From Micromonospora sp. C31 (GTDB lineage Bacteria > Actinomycetota > Actinomycetes > Mycobacteriales > Micromonosporaceae), in contig NZ_JAGPXN010000012.1 in assembly GCF_018070575.1 (NCBI RefSeq), positions 167,912-231,911 of the forward strand: DNA of 64,000 bases. The letters are read 5' to 3'. Shown piece after piece: positions 34,791-42,371 of this stretch. Position 1 is the first letter of the stretch, and each line of letters opens with the position of its first letter. The position numbers and the translations under genes are program-made. Under the pieces are notes generated by a model, which worked only from the letters and a program-made list of their open reading frames with translations, was not told where the DNA came from and did not search any database.

Positions 34791-35456
34791 CTAGTACGCG
34801 CCGTCGGCCGGCGGGAGGGGTGGCAGCGGCCCGATGTGCTGCTCGTAGGTGCGCGACAGCCCGTGGATCAGCGCGTCGAGGCCCAGCGCGAAGGCACCCT
34901 CGTCCACCTGCTGCTGGTGCTCGGCCAGCCGGTGGGCCTGGGTCAGGTGCGGGTACTGCTCCGCGTACAGCCCCGGGTCCTCGACGAAGCCCCGGGCGAA
35001 CGAGCCCAGCGCGGAGCCGGCCACGAAGTAGCGCATGAGCGCGCCGATGTGCGTCGCCCGGGCCGGCGGCCATCCGGCGGCGACCAGGCCGCCGTAGACG
35101 GCGTCGGCCATGGCCAGCGCCGCCGGCCGGCGCCCCGGGCCCCGGGCCAGGTACGGCACGATGTTCGGGTGCGCGGCCAGTGCCGCCCGGTAGGAGTGCC
35201 CCCACCGGCGCAGCGCCTCGCGCCAGTCGACGCTGCCGAAGAACGCCACGTCCACCTGGCCGGTGACGCTGTCGGCCACCGCGTCGAGGATCTCGTCCTT
35301 GGTGGCGAAGTGGTTGTAGAGCGACGGCCCGCGTACCCCGAGTTCGGCGGCGAGCCGGCGGGTGGAGAAGCCCGCCAGCCCCTCGGCGTCGATCAGCGCG
35401 GCGGCGGTCTCGACGATCCGCTGCCGGCTGAGCAGCGCCTGCCGCGGCCGGGGCAT
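34791..35456 (-). CDS. TetR-family transcriptional regulator
   Basis: A 221-residue TetR protein. The helix-turn-helix is FSTRRLAAELGVRGPSLYNHFATKDEILDA (residues ~25-55), followed by a TetR C-terminal ligand domain. ATG 35456 has AAGGAGAA upstream; the frame continues to 35501 but lacks an RBS there. It is divergent from the acyl-CoA dehydrogenase operon and shares orientation with the ALDH/ADH pair. Matching palindromes on both sides of the gene indicate it represses both operons and itself, probably with an acyl-CoA or related ligand (inference). Confidence 0.9.
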   Translation of the reverse strand: MPRPRQALLSRQRIVETAAALIDAEGLAGFSTRRLAAELGVRGPSLYNHFATKDEILDAVADSVTGQVDVAFFGSVDWREALRRWGHSYRAALAAHPNIVPYLARGPGRRPAALAMADAVYGGLVAAGWPPARATHIGALMRYFVAGSALGSFARGFVEDPGLYAEQYPHLTQAHRLAEHQQQVDEGAFALGLDALIHGLSRTYEQHIGPLPPLPPADGAY

Positions 35457-35516
35457 CCGGTTCTCCTTCGCTCGGGTGGTCCGTCGCAGACTCTGCCACA
35501 ACGGGTCTGGACGAAT

Positions 35517-35539
35517 TTAAACTTGCACCGCTAGTTTAA
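35517..35539. promoter_or_regulatory. TetR operator candidate B (divergent TetR / acyl-CoA dehydrogenase promoter)
   Basis: Palindrome TTAAACT-t-GC-acc-GC-t-AGTTTAA, the inverted copy of site A. It lies 5 bp before the acyl-CoA dehydrogenase ATG and 60 bp before the TetR start, within the divergent promoter region. A TGGACG / TAGTTT promoter with an 18-bp spacer would place the start of transcription at the ATG (no RBS is seen), with the operator covering the spacer and -10. Confidence 0.82.
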
Positions 35540-35544
35540 GCCTC

Positions 35545-36693
35545 ATGGATCTGGAACTCTCCGCCGAGCAGGCGGCGGTCCGCCGGCTCGCCGCGGACTT
35601 CGTCGACCGCGAGGTGGTGCCGCACGCGGCCACCTGGGACCGCCGGGAGTCCGTCGACCCCGACATCGTCGGCAAGCTCGGCGAGCTGGGCTTCCTGGGC
35701 CTCACCATCGGCGAGGACGACGGCGGGTCCGGCGGCGACCACCTGTCGTACTGTCTCGTGCTGGAGGAACTCGGCCGGGGCGACTCCGCCGTGCGCGGCA
35801 TCGTCTCGGTCTCCCTCGGGCTGGTCGCCAAGTCGATCGCCGCGCACGGGACCCCGGCCCAACGGGCGCAGTGGCTGCCCCGGCTCTGCTCCGGCGCGGC
35901 GCTCGGCTGCTTCGCGCTGACCGAGCCGGACAGCGGCTCCGACGCCGCCGCCCTGACCACCCGCGCGGTCCGCGAGGGCACCGACTGGCTGATCACCGGC
36001 GCGAAGATGTTCATCACCAACGGCACCACGGCCGACGTCGCGCTGGTCTTCGCCCGCACCGGCGGCCCGGGACACCGGGGCATCAGCGCGTTCCTGGTGC
36101 CCACCGACGCCCCGGGCCTGACCCGGCGGGAGATCCACGGCAAGCTGGGCCTGCGCGGGCAGGCCACCGGCGAGCTGCGCTTCGACGGCGTACGGGTGCC
36201 GGAGTCGGCCCTCCTGGGCGAGGAGGGCGCCGGCTTCCGGCTCGCGCTGGCCACCCTGGCCAAGGGCCGGATGTCGGTGGCCGCCGGCTGCGTCGGCATC
36301 GCCCAGGGCTGCCTGGACGCCGCCGTCGGCTACGCCGGGCAGCGCACCCAGTTCGGCAAGCCCATCGCCGGCCACCAGCTCGTGCAGCAACTGCTCGCCG
36401 CCATCGCCGTCGACACCGACGCCGCGCGCCTGCTGGTGTGGCGGGTGGCCGACCTCGTCGACCGGGGCGAGCCGTTCGCCACCGGGGCGTCGATGGCCAA
36501 GCTCTTCGCCAGCGAGGCCGCCGTGCGGGCGGCCAACAACGCGGTCCAGGTCTTCGGCGGCTACGGCTACATCGACGAGTACCCGGTCGGCAAGTACCTG
36601 CGCGACGCCCGCGTCGCCACCCTCTACGAGGGCACCAGCCAGATCCAGCAGCTGCTCATCGGACGCGCCCTCACCGGCGTCAACGCCTTCTAG
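35545..36693 (+). CDS. Acyl-CoA dehydrogenase
   Basis: FAD-dependent acyl-CoA dehydrogenase of 382 residues, catalysing alpha,beta-desaturation of an acyl-CoA. FALTEPDSGSDA, WLITGAKMFITNG (FAD/substrate loops), RTQFGKPI and QVFGGYGYIDEYPV are typical, and the catalytic Glu is in LYEGTSQIQ near 366. The ATG directly follows the operator and has no RBS, so translation may be leaderless. It leads an operon with an SDR, a second acyl-CoA dehydrogenase and a MaoC hydratase. Confidence 0.93.
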   Translation: MDLELSAEQAAVRRLAADFVDREVVPHAATWDRRESVDPDIVGKLGELGFLGLTIGEDDGGSGGDHLSYCLVLEELGRGDSAVRGIVSVSLGLVAKSIAAHGTPAQRAQWLPRLCSGAALGCFALTEPDSGSDAAALTTRAVREGTDWLITGAKMFITNGTTADVALVFARTGGPGHRGISAFLVPTDAPGLTRREIHGKLGLRGQATGELRFDGVRVPESALLGEEGAGFRLALATLAKGRMSVAAGCVGIAQGCLDAAVGYAGQRTQFGKPIAGHQLVQQLLAAIAVDTDAARLLVWRVADLVDRGEPFATGASMAKLFASEAAVRAANNAVQVFGGYGYIDEYPVGKYLRDARVATLYEGTSQIQQLLIGRALTGVNAF

Positions 36694-36709
36694 AAGCCAG
36701 GGAGAGACC

Positions 36710-37468
36710 GTGACCAGATTCGCCGACCGGGTCGCCGTCGTCACCGGCGCCGCGCAGGGCATCGGGGCAGCCACCGCGCACCGGCTGGCCGCCGAGGGCG
36801 CGGCGGTCGCCGTGGTCGACCTCGACGCGCAGCGCAGCCGGGCCGTCGCCGACGAGATCGCCGCCGCCGGGGGCCGGGCCGTCGGCATCGGCTGCGACGT
36901 GACCGACGCCGGGGCGGTCGCCGCGATGACCGACCAGGTGGTGCAGGCGTACGGCGGGCTGCACGTGCTCGTCAACAACGCCGGGATCACCCGCGACAAC
37001 CTGCTGTTCAAGATGCCACTGCCCGAGTGGGAGGCGGTGTTGACCACCAACCTGACGAGCATGTTCCTCTGCTGCCAGGCGGCGCAGGAGCACATGGTGG
37101 CGGCCCGCTACGGCCGGATCGTCAACCTCAGCAGCCGCTCCGCGCTGGGCAACCGGGGGCAGGTCAACTACGCGGCGGCCAAGGCCGGGGTGCAGGGCCT
37201 CACCGCCACCCTGGCCGTCGAGCTGGGCCCGTTCAACGTCACCGTGAACGCGGTCGCCCCCGGCTACGTGGCCACGGCGATGACCGCGGCCACCGCCGAA
37301 CGGGTGGGCAGCAACCCCGAGGAGCACCAGCGGATGGTCGCCGAGCAGACCCCGCTGCGCCGGGTCGCCCAGCCGGCCGAGATCGCCTCGGTGATCGCCT
37401 TCCTGGCCAGCGACGACGCCTCGTACGTCAGCGGTCAGACCCTGTACGTCAACGGCGGCGCGCGCTGA
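36710..37468 (+). CDS. FabG-like short-chain dehydrogenase
   Basis: A 252-residue SDR resembling 3-oxoacyl-(ACP/CoA) reductase. TGAAQGIG coenzyme loop, NNAGITRD, catalytic Ser in NLSSRSA and YAAAK are present, with C-terminal QTLYVNGGAR. GTG 36710 follows AGGGAGAG. Within the operon it probably handles the 3-hydroxyacyl-CoA step of a beta-oxidation-like route, NAD(P)-dependent. Confidence 0.92.
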   Translation: MTRFADRVAVVTGAAQGIGAATAHRLAAEGAAVAVVDLDAQRSRAVADEIAAAGGRAVGIGCDVTDAGAVAAMTDQVVQAYGGLHVLVNNAGITRDNLLFKMPLPEWEAVLTTNLTSMFLCCQAAQEHMVAARYGRIVNLSSRSALGNRGQVNYAAAKAGVQGLTATLAVELGPFNVTVNAVAPGYVATAMTAATAERVGSNPEEHQRMVAEQTPLRRVAQPAEIASVIAFLASDDASYVSGQTLYVNGGAR

Positions 37469-37502
37469 TTCGCGCGCGGCACCGCACCGACCCGGAGGGG
37501 AC

Positions 37503-38675
37503 ATGGACTTCGCGCTCTCGGACACCGAACGGGCCATCCGCGACACGGCCCGCGACTTCATCGCCAAGGAGGTCATGCCGCTGGAGCAGGAGTTGCTGCG
37601 GCGCGAACGCGCCCACCGGCCCGGGCTGGAGCCCGACGAGTTGCGCGAGTTGCAGCTCAAGGCACGGGCGTTCGGCTTCTGGGGGCTGGCCACCCCGGAG
37701 GAGTACGGCGGCATGGACCTGCCCGCCGTCACCCAGTCGCTGATCTGGACCGAGCTCGGCCGTTCGTTCGTGCCGTTCCGCTTCGGCGGTGAGGCCGACA
37801 ACATCCTGTTCCGGGCCAACGACGAGCAGCGGCGGGAGTTCCTGATCCCGACGATCGAGGGGGAGCGGCGCAGCTGCTTCGCGATCACCGAGCCGGGCGC
37901 CGGGAGCGACGCCGCCAACATCAGGCTCAGCGCCCACCGCGACGGCGGCGACTGGGTGCTCAACGGCGAGAAGACCTTCATCACCGGCGGCAACGAGGCC
38001 GACTTCGCCATCGTCATCGCGGTCACCGACCGGGAGAAGGGCGCCCGCAACGGCGGGGCCACCGCCTTCCTGGTGGACCGGGCGATGGGCTGGCGCTCGG
38101 AGTTCATCCAGACGATGGGCGAGGGCGGGCCGGCCGCGCTGGTCTTCGACGACGTACGGGTGCCGGAGCGCAACATCCTCGGCGAGCCCGGCCAGGGTTT
38201 CGCCCTCGCGATGGAGTGGATCGGCAAGGGGCGCTACACCATCCCCTCGCACGCGGTCGGCATCGCCGAGCGGGCGCTGCGGATGGCGATCGACTACGCC
38301 ACCACGCGGCAGACGTTCGGCCGGCCGATCGGCGACAACCAGGCGATCCAGTGGATGATCGCCGACTCCGAGACCGAGTTGGAGGCGGCCCGCTGGCTCA
38401 TCCTGCGGGCGGCTTGGACGGTGGACCAGGGCATGGACCCGCGGCACGCCTCCTCGATGGCGAAGCTCTACGGCGCCGGCATGGTCAACCGGGTGGTCGA
38501 CCGGGTGCTGCAGATCCACGGCGGCATGGGCTACACCCGGGAGCTGCCCGTCGAGCGGTGGTACCGGCAGGTCCGGCTCTACCGCATCTTCGAGGGCACC
38601 GACGAGATGCAGCGGCTCATCATCGCGCGGGACCTGCTGCGCGGCTACACGCGGCTCGGGGGGCACCTGGCATGA
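37503..38675 (+). CDS. Acyl-CoA dehydrogenase (second copy in operon)
   Basis: A 390-residue acyl-CoA dehydrogenase only distantly similar to the first one. FAITEPGAGSDAAN, WVLNGEKTFITGG, RQTFGRPI and QIHGGMGYTRELPVERWYR are present; the catalytic Glu lies in FEGTDEMQ near 370. ATG 37503 follows GGAGGGG. The presence of two different acyl-CoA dehydrogenases suggests two substrate lengths or branching types, or a heteromeric enzyme as in some actinobacterial side-chain degradation systems (inference). Confidence 0.92.
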   Translation: MDFALSDTERAIRDTARDFIAKEVMPLEQELLRRERAHRPGLEPDELRELQLKARAFGFWGLATPEEYGGMDLPAVTQSLIWTELGRSFVPFRFGGEADNILFRANDEQRREFLIPTIEGERRSCFAITEPGAGSDAANIRLSAHRDGGDWVLNGEKTFITGGNEADFAIVIAVTDREKGARNGGATAFLVDRAMGWRSEFIQTMGEGGPAALVFDDVRVPERNILGEPGQGFALAMEWIGKGRYTIPSHAVGIAERALRMAIDYATTRQTFGRPIGDNQAIQWMIADSETELEAARWLILRAAWTVDQGMDPRHASSMAKLYGAGMVNRVVDRVLQIHGGMGYTRELPVERWYRQVRLYRIFEGTDEMQRLIIARDLLRGYTRLGGHLA

Positions 38676-39139
38676 GGACCTTCGACTCCGTCGACGAGCT
38701 GGCCGCGGCGGTGGGGGAGACCCTCGGCCCCGGGCCGTGGCAGCGGATCGACCAGGGGCGCGTCGACCTGTTCGCCGACGCCACCGACGACCACCAGTGG
38801 ATCCACCTCGACCCGGAGCGGGCCGCCGCCGGCCCGTACGGCGGCACGATCGCGCACGGCTTCCTGACCCTGTCCCTGCTGCCGGCGCTGGTGGGCCGGC
38901 TCTACCGGGTGCGGGGCGTGCGGATGGGGGTCAACTACGGGCTGAACCGGGTGCGGTTCCCCGCCCCGGTGCGGGTCGGCACGGCGGTCCGGGCCGTCGC
39001 GACCATCGCCGAGGTGTCGCCGGTCACCGGCGGGGTGCAGCTGGTCACCGCCGTGAGCGTGGAGTGCGACGCCGGCGGCAAGCCGGTCTGCGTCGCCGAG
39101 ACGGTGAGTCGGCTCTACGCGTCGCCGGCGCCCTCCTGA
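38672..39139 (+). CDS. MaoC-family (R)-enoyl-CoA hydratase
   Basis: A 155-residue hot-dog-fold protein. FADATDDHQWIHLD contains the hydratase-2 Asp and His, and GTIAHGFLTLSL is the family hallmark. It hydrates 2-enoyl-CoA to (R)-3-hydroxyacyl-CoA, the step after the acyl-CoA dehydrogenases. ATG 38672 overlaps the upstream stop (ATGA). It is the last gene of the TetR-controlled operon. Confidence 0.92.
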   Translation: MRTFDSVDELAAAVGETLGPGPWQRIDQGRVDLFADATDDHQWIHLDPERAAAGPYGGTIAHGFLTLSLLPALVGRLYRVRGVRMGVNYGLNRVRFPAPVRVGTAVRAVATIAEVSPVTGGVQLVTAVSVECDAGGKPVCVAETVSRLYASPAPS

Positions 39140-39285
39140 GCAGCCGGCGGTGCTGCGTCACCGGCGGCTCCGCGTCCCGCAGCCCGGCGGCGCCGAATCG
39201 CCGGTGATGCCAGCCGTGTGGCGGGGAGCACACCGATCATGCCATGTATGGGAGAGTCTGTCGCTTTCGTCCATCGGCCGTTCGG

Positions 39286-39315
39286 TTGATGTGGCGGCGG
39301 CCGTTGGTCTAGGGT
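39286..39315 (+). promoter_or_regulatory. Candidate promoter of the sigma-factor gene
   Basis: TTGATG (39286-39291), an 18-bp spacer and TAGGGT (39310-39315), about 60 bp before the start codon. A SigB-type GTTT/GGGTAT pair with correct spacing was looked for and not found, so a housekeeping promoter is the better reading. Weak assignment. Confidence 0.4.
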
Positions 39316-39374
39316 GGTGGCACTGCGTTCGCCGGATCCCGGCGTTGCCGCATCAGTGGGACAGGAAGGGCAGC

Positions 39375-40190
39375 ATGATCACCACGACGACCGCGCCGAC
39401 GACCACCACCACCGAGGCCGCCACCGCGGTCTCCGGTGACGAGACCCGCGCGAGTGAGCTGACCGCCGCCCTCGCCGCCCTGCCGGAGGGGCACCCCGAC
39501 CGGCCGGCGCTGCGGGCGCGGGTGATCGAGGCGTGGCTGCCGCTGGCCCACCACCTGGCCTTCCGCTACAGCGGGCGCGGCGAGCCCAACGGCGACCTGG
39601 CCCAGACCGCGGCCCTCGGGCTGATCAAGGCCGTGGACCGGTTCGACGCCTCCCGCGGCGTCGACTTCGCCGGCTTCGCCATCCCGACGATCCTCGGTGA
39701 GATCAAGCGCCACTTCCGCGACCGCACCTGGAACATCCGGGTCCCGCGTCGCCTTCAGGAGCTGCGGCTGCGCATCTCCGAGGCCAACGGCACCCTCACC
39801 CAGACGCTCAACCGCGCCCCGACGGTCGCCGACATCGCCACCCACCTCGGCATCACCGAGGAAGAGGTCCTGGAAGGGCTGGAGGGCGCGCGCGCCTACA
39901 ACGCCGTGTCCCTGTCCACCCCCATCGGCGACGGCGACAGCGCCACCGAGCTCGGCGACACCCTGGGCGCCGAGGACGGCGAGTACGAGCTGGCCGAGCT
40001 GCGGGTCGCCCTCGGCCCGGCGCTCGCCACCCTCGACGAGCGCGAGCAGAAGATCCTCACCCTCCGCTTCTACGGCAACCTGACCCAGAGCGAGATCGCG
40101 GCGCAGGTCGGCGTCTCCCAGATGCACGTCTCCCGCCTGCTCGCCCGCGCGCTGGTCAAGCTGCGCGGCCAGCTCGAGAGCAGCCACTGA
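39375..40190 (+). CDS. SigB/SigF/SigG-type RNA polymerase sigma factor
   Basis: A 271-residue group 3 sigma-70 factor for stress or developmental promoters. After a Thr-rich N-terminus comes region 2 (LAHHLAFRYSGRGEPNGDLAQTAALGLIKAVDRFD), the core-binding and -10 recognition part. Region 3 contains VPRRLQELRLRI, and region 4 LTQSEIAAQVGVSQMHVSRLLARAL. ATG 39375 follows AGGAAGGG; the frame extends upstream to 39150 without an RBS. No anti-sigma or anti-anti-sigma gene is adjacent, unlike many SigB/SigF loci. Confidence 0.92.
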   Translation: MITTTTAPTTTTTEAATAVSGDETRASELTAALAALPEGHPDRPALRARVIEAWLPLAHHLAFRYSGRGEPNGDLAQTAALGLIKAVDRFDASRGVDFAGFAIPTILGEIKRHFRDRTWNIRVPRRLQELRLRISEANGTLTQTLNRAPTVADIATHLGITEEEVLEGLEGARAYNAVSLSTPIGDGDSATELGDTLGAEDGEYELAELRVALGPALATLDEREQKILTLRFYGNLTQSEIAAQVGVSQMHVSRLLARALVKLRGQLESSH

Positions 40191-40202
40191 CGGATTCCCC
40201 CG

Positions 40203-40221
40203 GGGGCGACCATGTCGCCCC
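40203..40221 (+). terminator. First hairpin after sigma-factor gene
   Basis: GGGGCGAC (40203-40210), CAT, GTCGCCCC (40214-40221): 8-bp stem and 3-base loop, 12 bp past the stop codon. Confidence 0.6.
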
Positions 40222-40243
40222 GGGGCCCGCCCGGAACAGCGCC

Positions 40244-40281
40244 CCACGTCCGCCCCGCCGTGCCCGGCGGGGCGGACGTGG
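40244..40281 (+). terminator. Second, strong hairpin after sigma-factor gene
   Basis: CCACGTCCGCCCCGCC (40244-40259) and GGCGGGGCGGACGTGG (40266-40281) form a perfect 16-bp stem with a 6-base loop. With the hairpin just before it, this gives a tandem terminator that isolates the sigma gene from the nitroreductase gene. Confidence 0.8.
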
Positions 40282-40379
40282 CCGTTCCCGCCGCCCGTCG
40301 AGTTTCCCGGTCCGGTCGCCTGGACGCGCCCCGCGTCGCTGGACGATGCTGGGACCCGTCGATCGCGCGGGAGGCGCTC

Positions 40380-41030
40380 ATGGCTGGCACGACCGGTGAC
40401 CCGGCACCCGACTCGCCCACGGCGGGGGACATGGTGCGCGACGCGCGCACCTTCGCCGACCGGATGGCCGCCAGGCGCTCGATCCGGCACTTCTCGCAAC
40501 AGCCGGTGCCGATGGCGGCGGTCGAGGAGGCGGTCCGTGCCGCGGCGACCGCGCCGAGCGGCGCCAACCTGCAACCATGGCGGTTCGTCGTGATCACCGA
40601 CGCGGCCCGCAAACGCCGGCTTCGGGAGGCCGCCGAGGCCGAGGAGCGCGAGTTCTACGCCCGGCGCGCGCCGACGCAGTGGCTGGAGGCGCTCGCCCCG
40701 ATCGGTACGGACTGGCGCAAGCCCTTCCTGGAGGTGGCGCCGGTCGTGATCGTGGTGTTCGAGGTGCACCAGGGCCCGCACTCCCCGAAGCCCTACTACG
40801 TCAAGGAATCCGTGGGCATCGCGGTCGGCGTGCTGATCGCGGCGCTGCACCACGCCGGCCTGGCCACCCTGACCCACACGCCGAGCCCGATGCGCTTCCT
40901 CAACGAGGTGTGCGAACGGCCGCCGGAGGAGCGACCGTACGTGGTCATGCCGGTCGGGTTCGCGGCGCCCGACGCCACGGTGCCGGACCTGGTCCGCAAG
41001 CCGCTGCCGGAGGTCCTGATCCGACGGTGA
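40380..41030 (+). CDS. Nitroreductase-family flavoprotein
   Basis: A 216-residue FMN-dependent nitroreductase-like protein. ARRSIRHFSQQPV (FMN phosphate contact), APSGANLQPWRFVVI and SVGIAVGVLIAALHHAGL are standard family landmarks. ATG 40380 follows GGGAGG; the longer frame from 40212 reads through the terminator and is rejected. Substrate unknown. A strong terminator upstream and a 277-bp gap downstream make it monocistronic. Confidence 0.9.
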   Translation: MAGTTGDPAPDSPTAGDMVRDARTFADRMAARRSIRHFSQQPVPMAAVEEAVRAAATAPSGANLQPWRFVVITDAARKRRLREAAEAEEREFYARRAPTQWLEALAPIGTDWRKPFLEVAPVVIVVFEVHQGPHSPKPYYVKESVGIAVGVLIAALHHAGLATLTHTPSPMRFLNEVCERPPEERPYVVMPVGFAAPDATVPDLVRKPLPEVLIRR

Positions 41031-41307
41031 CGGCTCGTCTCCGGGCTGCCCGGGGCGAGATCGCTTAGCACCGTCGGCGCGAACAATCAATCGCCCGCGT
41101 GTCATGAAGCGCCGCACGTTGGAAGATGCCGCCGCGCGCCGTGGCAACCAAGATTCTCTTCGCAACTCCTGTGACGGACCGATCGGTCATCCGCCGGCCG
41201 GCGGTGCGTCCGGGTCTTTCGCGGGCCTCGGGGGCCCCGCCCCCACCCCGACCCGGGCTGACGCTCTCCGCCGCCGGTCGTGCCCGGCTCGACCAGAAAG
41301 GGTGTAC
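41031..41307 (+). promoter_or_regulatory. Upstream region of the thiosugar-like operon, with a 12-bp palindrome
   Basis: This 277-bp gap is less GC-rich than its surroundings and is the obvious promoter region of the following eight-gene operon. GACCGATCGGTC (41177-41188) is a perfect 12-bp palindrome and a candidate operator. TTGGAA near 41119 could be a -35 box, but no convincing -10 was found. An open frame crosses the region from 41104 in phase with the ThiG-like gene, but it lacks an RBS and family similarity. Confidence 0.5.
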
Positions 41308-42081
41308 ATGTCCGTGGATTCGATGGAGGTCGCTGGCCTCCGGGACGCGTGGGTCAGGCTCGGTGACACGGAACTGACCTCGCGCCTGCTCGTCGGTATC
41401 GAGCAGTACACGTCGCCGTCGGTGATCCGCCAGGTGCTCGAGGCGACCGGGTCGCAGGTCTTCATCACCACCGTGGACCCCGACAACAACCGTTCGAGTC
41501 TCCTGCTGTCCGACCTGGCCGACGAGATTGCCATCGAGAACTACCTGTGGATCGGCACGACCTCGTTCGCCCGGTCGGCCGAGAGCGCGTGGAAGACCGT
41601 CCGCATCCTGCACGACGCCTACGGCATCACCGTGTTCAAGCTGGACGTCCGTGGCCGGACCAACGAACCGGACAACCGCGCCACCGTCGAGGTCGCCGCC
41701 CAACTGCGTGAGCAGGGCTGGGAGGTCATGCCGTTCATCCTGCCCGACCTCGCGGTCGCCAAGGAGCTGGCGGCGCTCGGCTGCGCGGCACTGCGGGTGA
41801 TGAGCGCCCCCGTGGCCTCCGGCCACGGCATCCCGAACCCCGGCCCGATCCGCCAGATCATCGACACGGTCGACATTTCGGTGGTCGTCGAGGGCGGCCT
41901 GGGCAGCGCTCGGCACGCCACCCTGGCGATGGAGCTCGGAGCGGCGGCCGTCCTGGTCAACACCGCCCTGGTGAAGGCGCGGGAGCCGATGCTGATGGCG
42001 CAGGCGATGAAGCACGCCGTGGCGGCCGGCCGACTGTCCTACCTGGCCGGTGCGATGCCCGGCGACGAGATCCCCTACTGA
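41308..42081 (+). CDS. ThiG/BexX-like sulfur-inserting synthase
   Basis: A 257-residue TIM-barrel protein of the thiazole synthase (ThiG) family. The Schiff-base Lys is in VFKLDVRG (K111), matching the KLE region of ThiG. SVVVEGGLGSARHA and GAAAVLVNTAL match the phosphate-binding C-terminal strands. It differs from housekeeping ThiG: GTGKF is replaced by GIEQY, and the KLE and VDAG acids are swapped (KLD and VEGG). ThiG makes thiamine thiazole; its relative BexX makes 2-thioglucose 6-phosphate. With a CysO-like carrier, sugar phosphatase and glucan enzymes downstream and no thi gene, a thiosugar role fits best. ATG 41308 follows AGAAAGGG. Confidence 0.82.
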   Translation: MSVDSMEVAGLRDAWVRLGDTELTSRLLVGIEQYTSPSVIRQVLEATGSQVFITTVDPDNNRSSLLLSDLADEIAIENYLWIGTTSFARSAESAWKTVRILHDAYGITVFKLDVRGRTNEPDNRATVEVAAQLREQGWEVMPFILPDLAVAKELAALGCAALRVMSAPVASGHGIPNPGPIRQIIDTVDISVVVEGGLGSARHATLAMELGAAAVLVNTALVKAREPMLMAQAMKHAVAAGRLSYLAGAMPGDEIPY

Positions 42082-42095
42082 CCGAGGAGCCGACC

Positions 42096-42371
42096 ATGGC
42101 CGTCGAGGTGTGCATCCCGACCGTGTTCCGCAACTACACCAGTGGCAGCAAGTACGTGACCGCGGACGGCTCGACCGTGGCCGAGGTGCTGGCCGACCTC
42201 GAGGCCCGGCACCCGGGGCTGGGCAGCCGCGTGATGGGGGCGGACGGGCAGCTGCGCCGCTTCGTCAACCTCTACGTCAACGACGTCGACGTGCGTACCA
42301 GCGGGATGCTCGACTCCCGCCTGCGCGACGGCGACTCGCTGACCATCCTGCCCGCCGTGGCGGGGGGCTGA
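42096..42371 (+). CDS. CysO/MoaD/ThiS-like sulfur carrier protein
   Basis: A 91-residue ubiquitin-fold sulfur carrier. It starts VCIPTVFRNYTSGSKYV and ends DSLTILPAVAGG, very close to the mycobacterial CysO pattern. The terminal Gly-Gly is adenylated and converted to a thiocarboxylate that donates sulfur. The gene is 14 bp after the ThiG-like gene and overlaps the HAD gene (TGATG). No activating E1-like/MoeZ gene is in the window, so activation must come from elsewhere in the genome. Confidence 0.92.
   Translation: MAVEVCIPTVFRNYTSGSKYVTADGSTVAEVLADLEARHPGLGSRVMGADGQLRRFVNLYVNDVDVRTSGMLDSRLRDGDSLTILPAVAGG

Noticed and set aside
39286..39317. SigB-type autoregulatory promoter (GTTT/GGGTAT) before the sigma gene
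   Set aside because: GTTG and GGGTGG occur but about 23 bp apart, longer than the usual 14-16 bp, so a housekeeping-like pair with 18-bp spacing was preferred.
41104..41307. N-terminal extension of the ThiG-like protein
   Set aside because: No RBS and no family similarity; ATG 41308 has a good RBS and gives a normal ThiG-length protein.
41308..42371. Reading the ThiG-like and carrier genes as thiamine biosynthesis
   Set aside because: The carrier resembles CysO rather than ThiS, no thiO, thiE, thiF or thiC is present, active-site residues differ from ThiG, and the operon continues with glucan enzymes.
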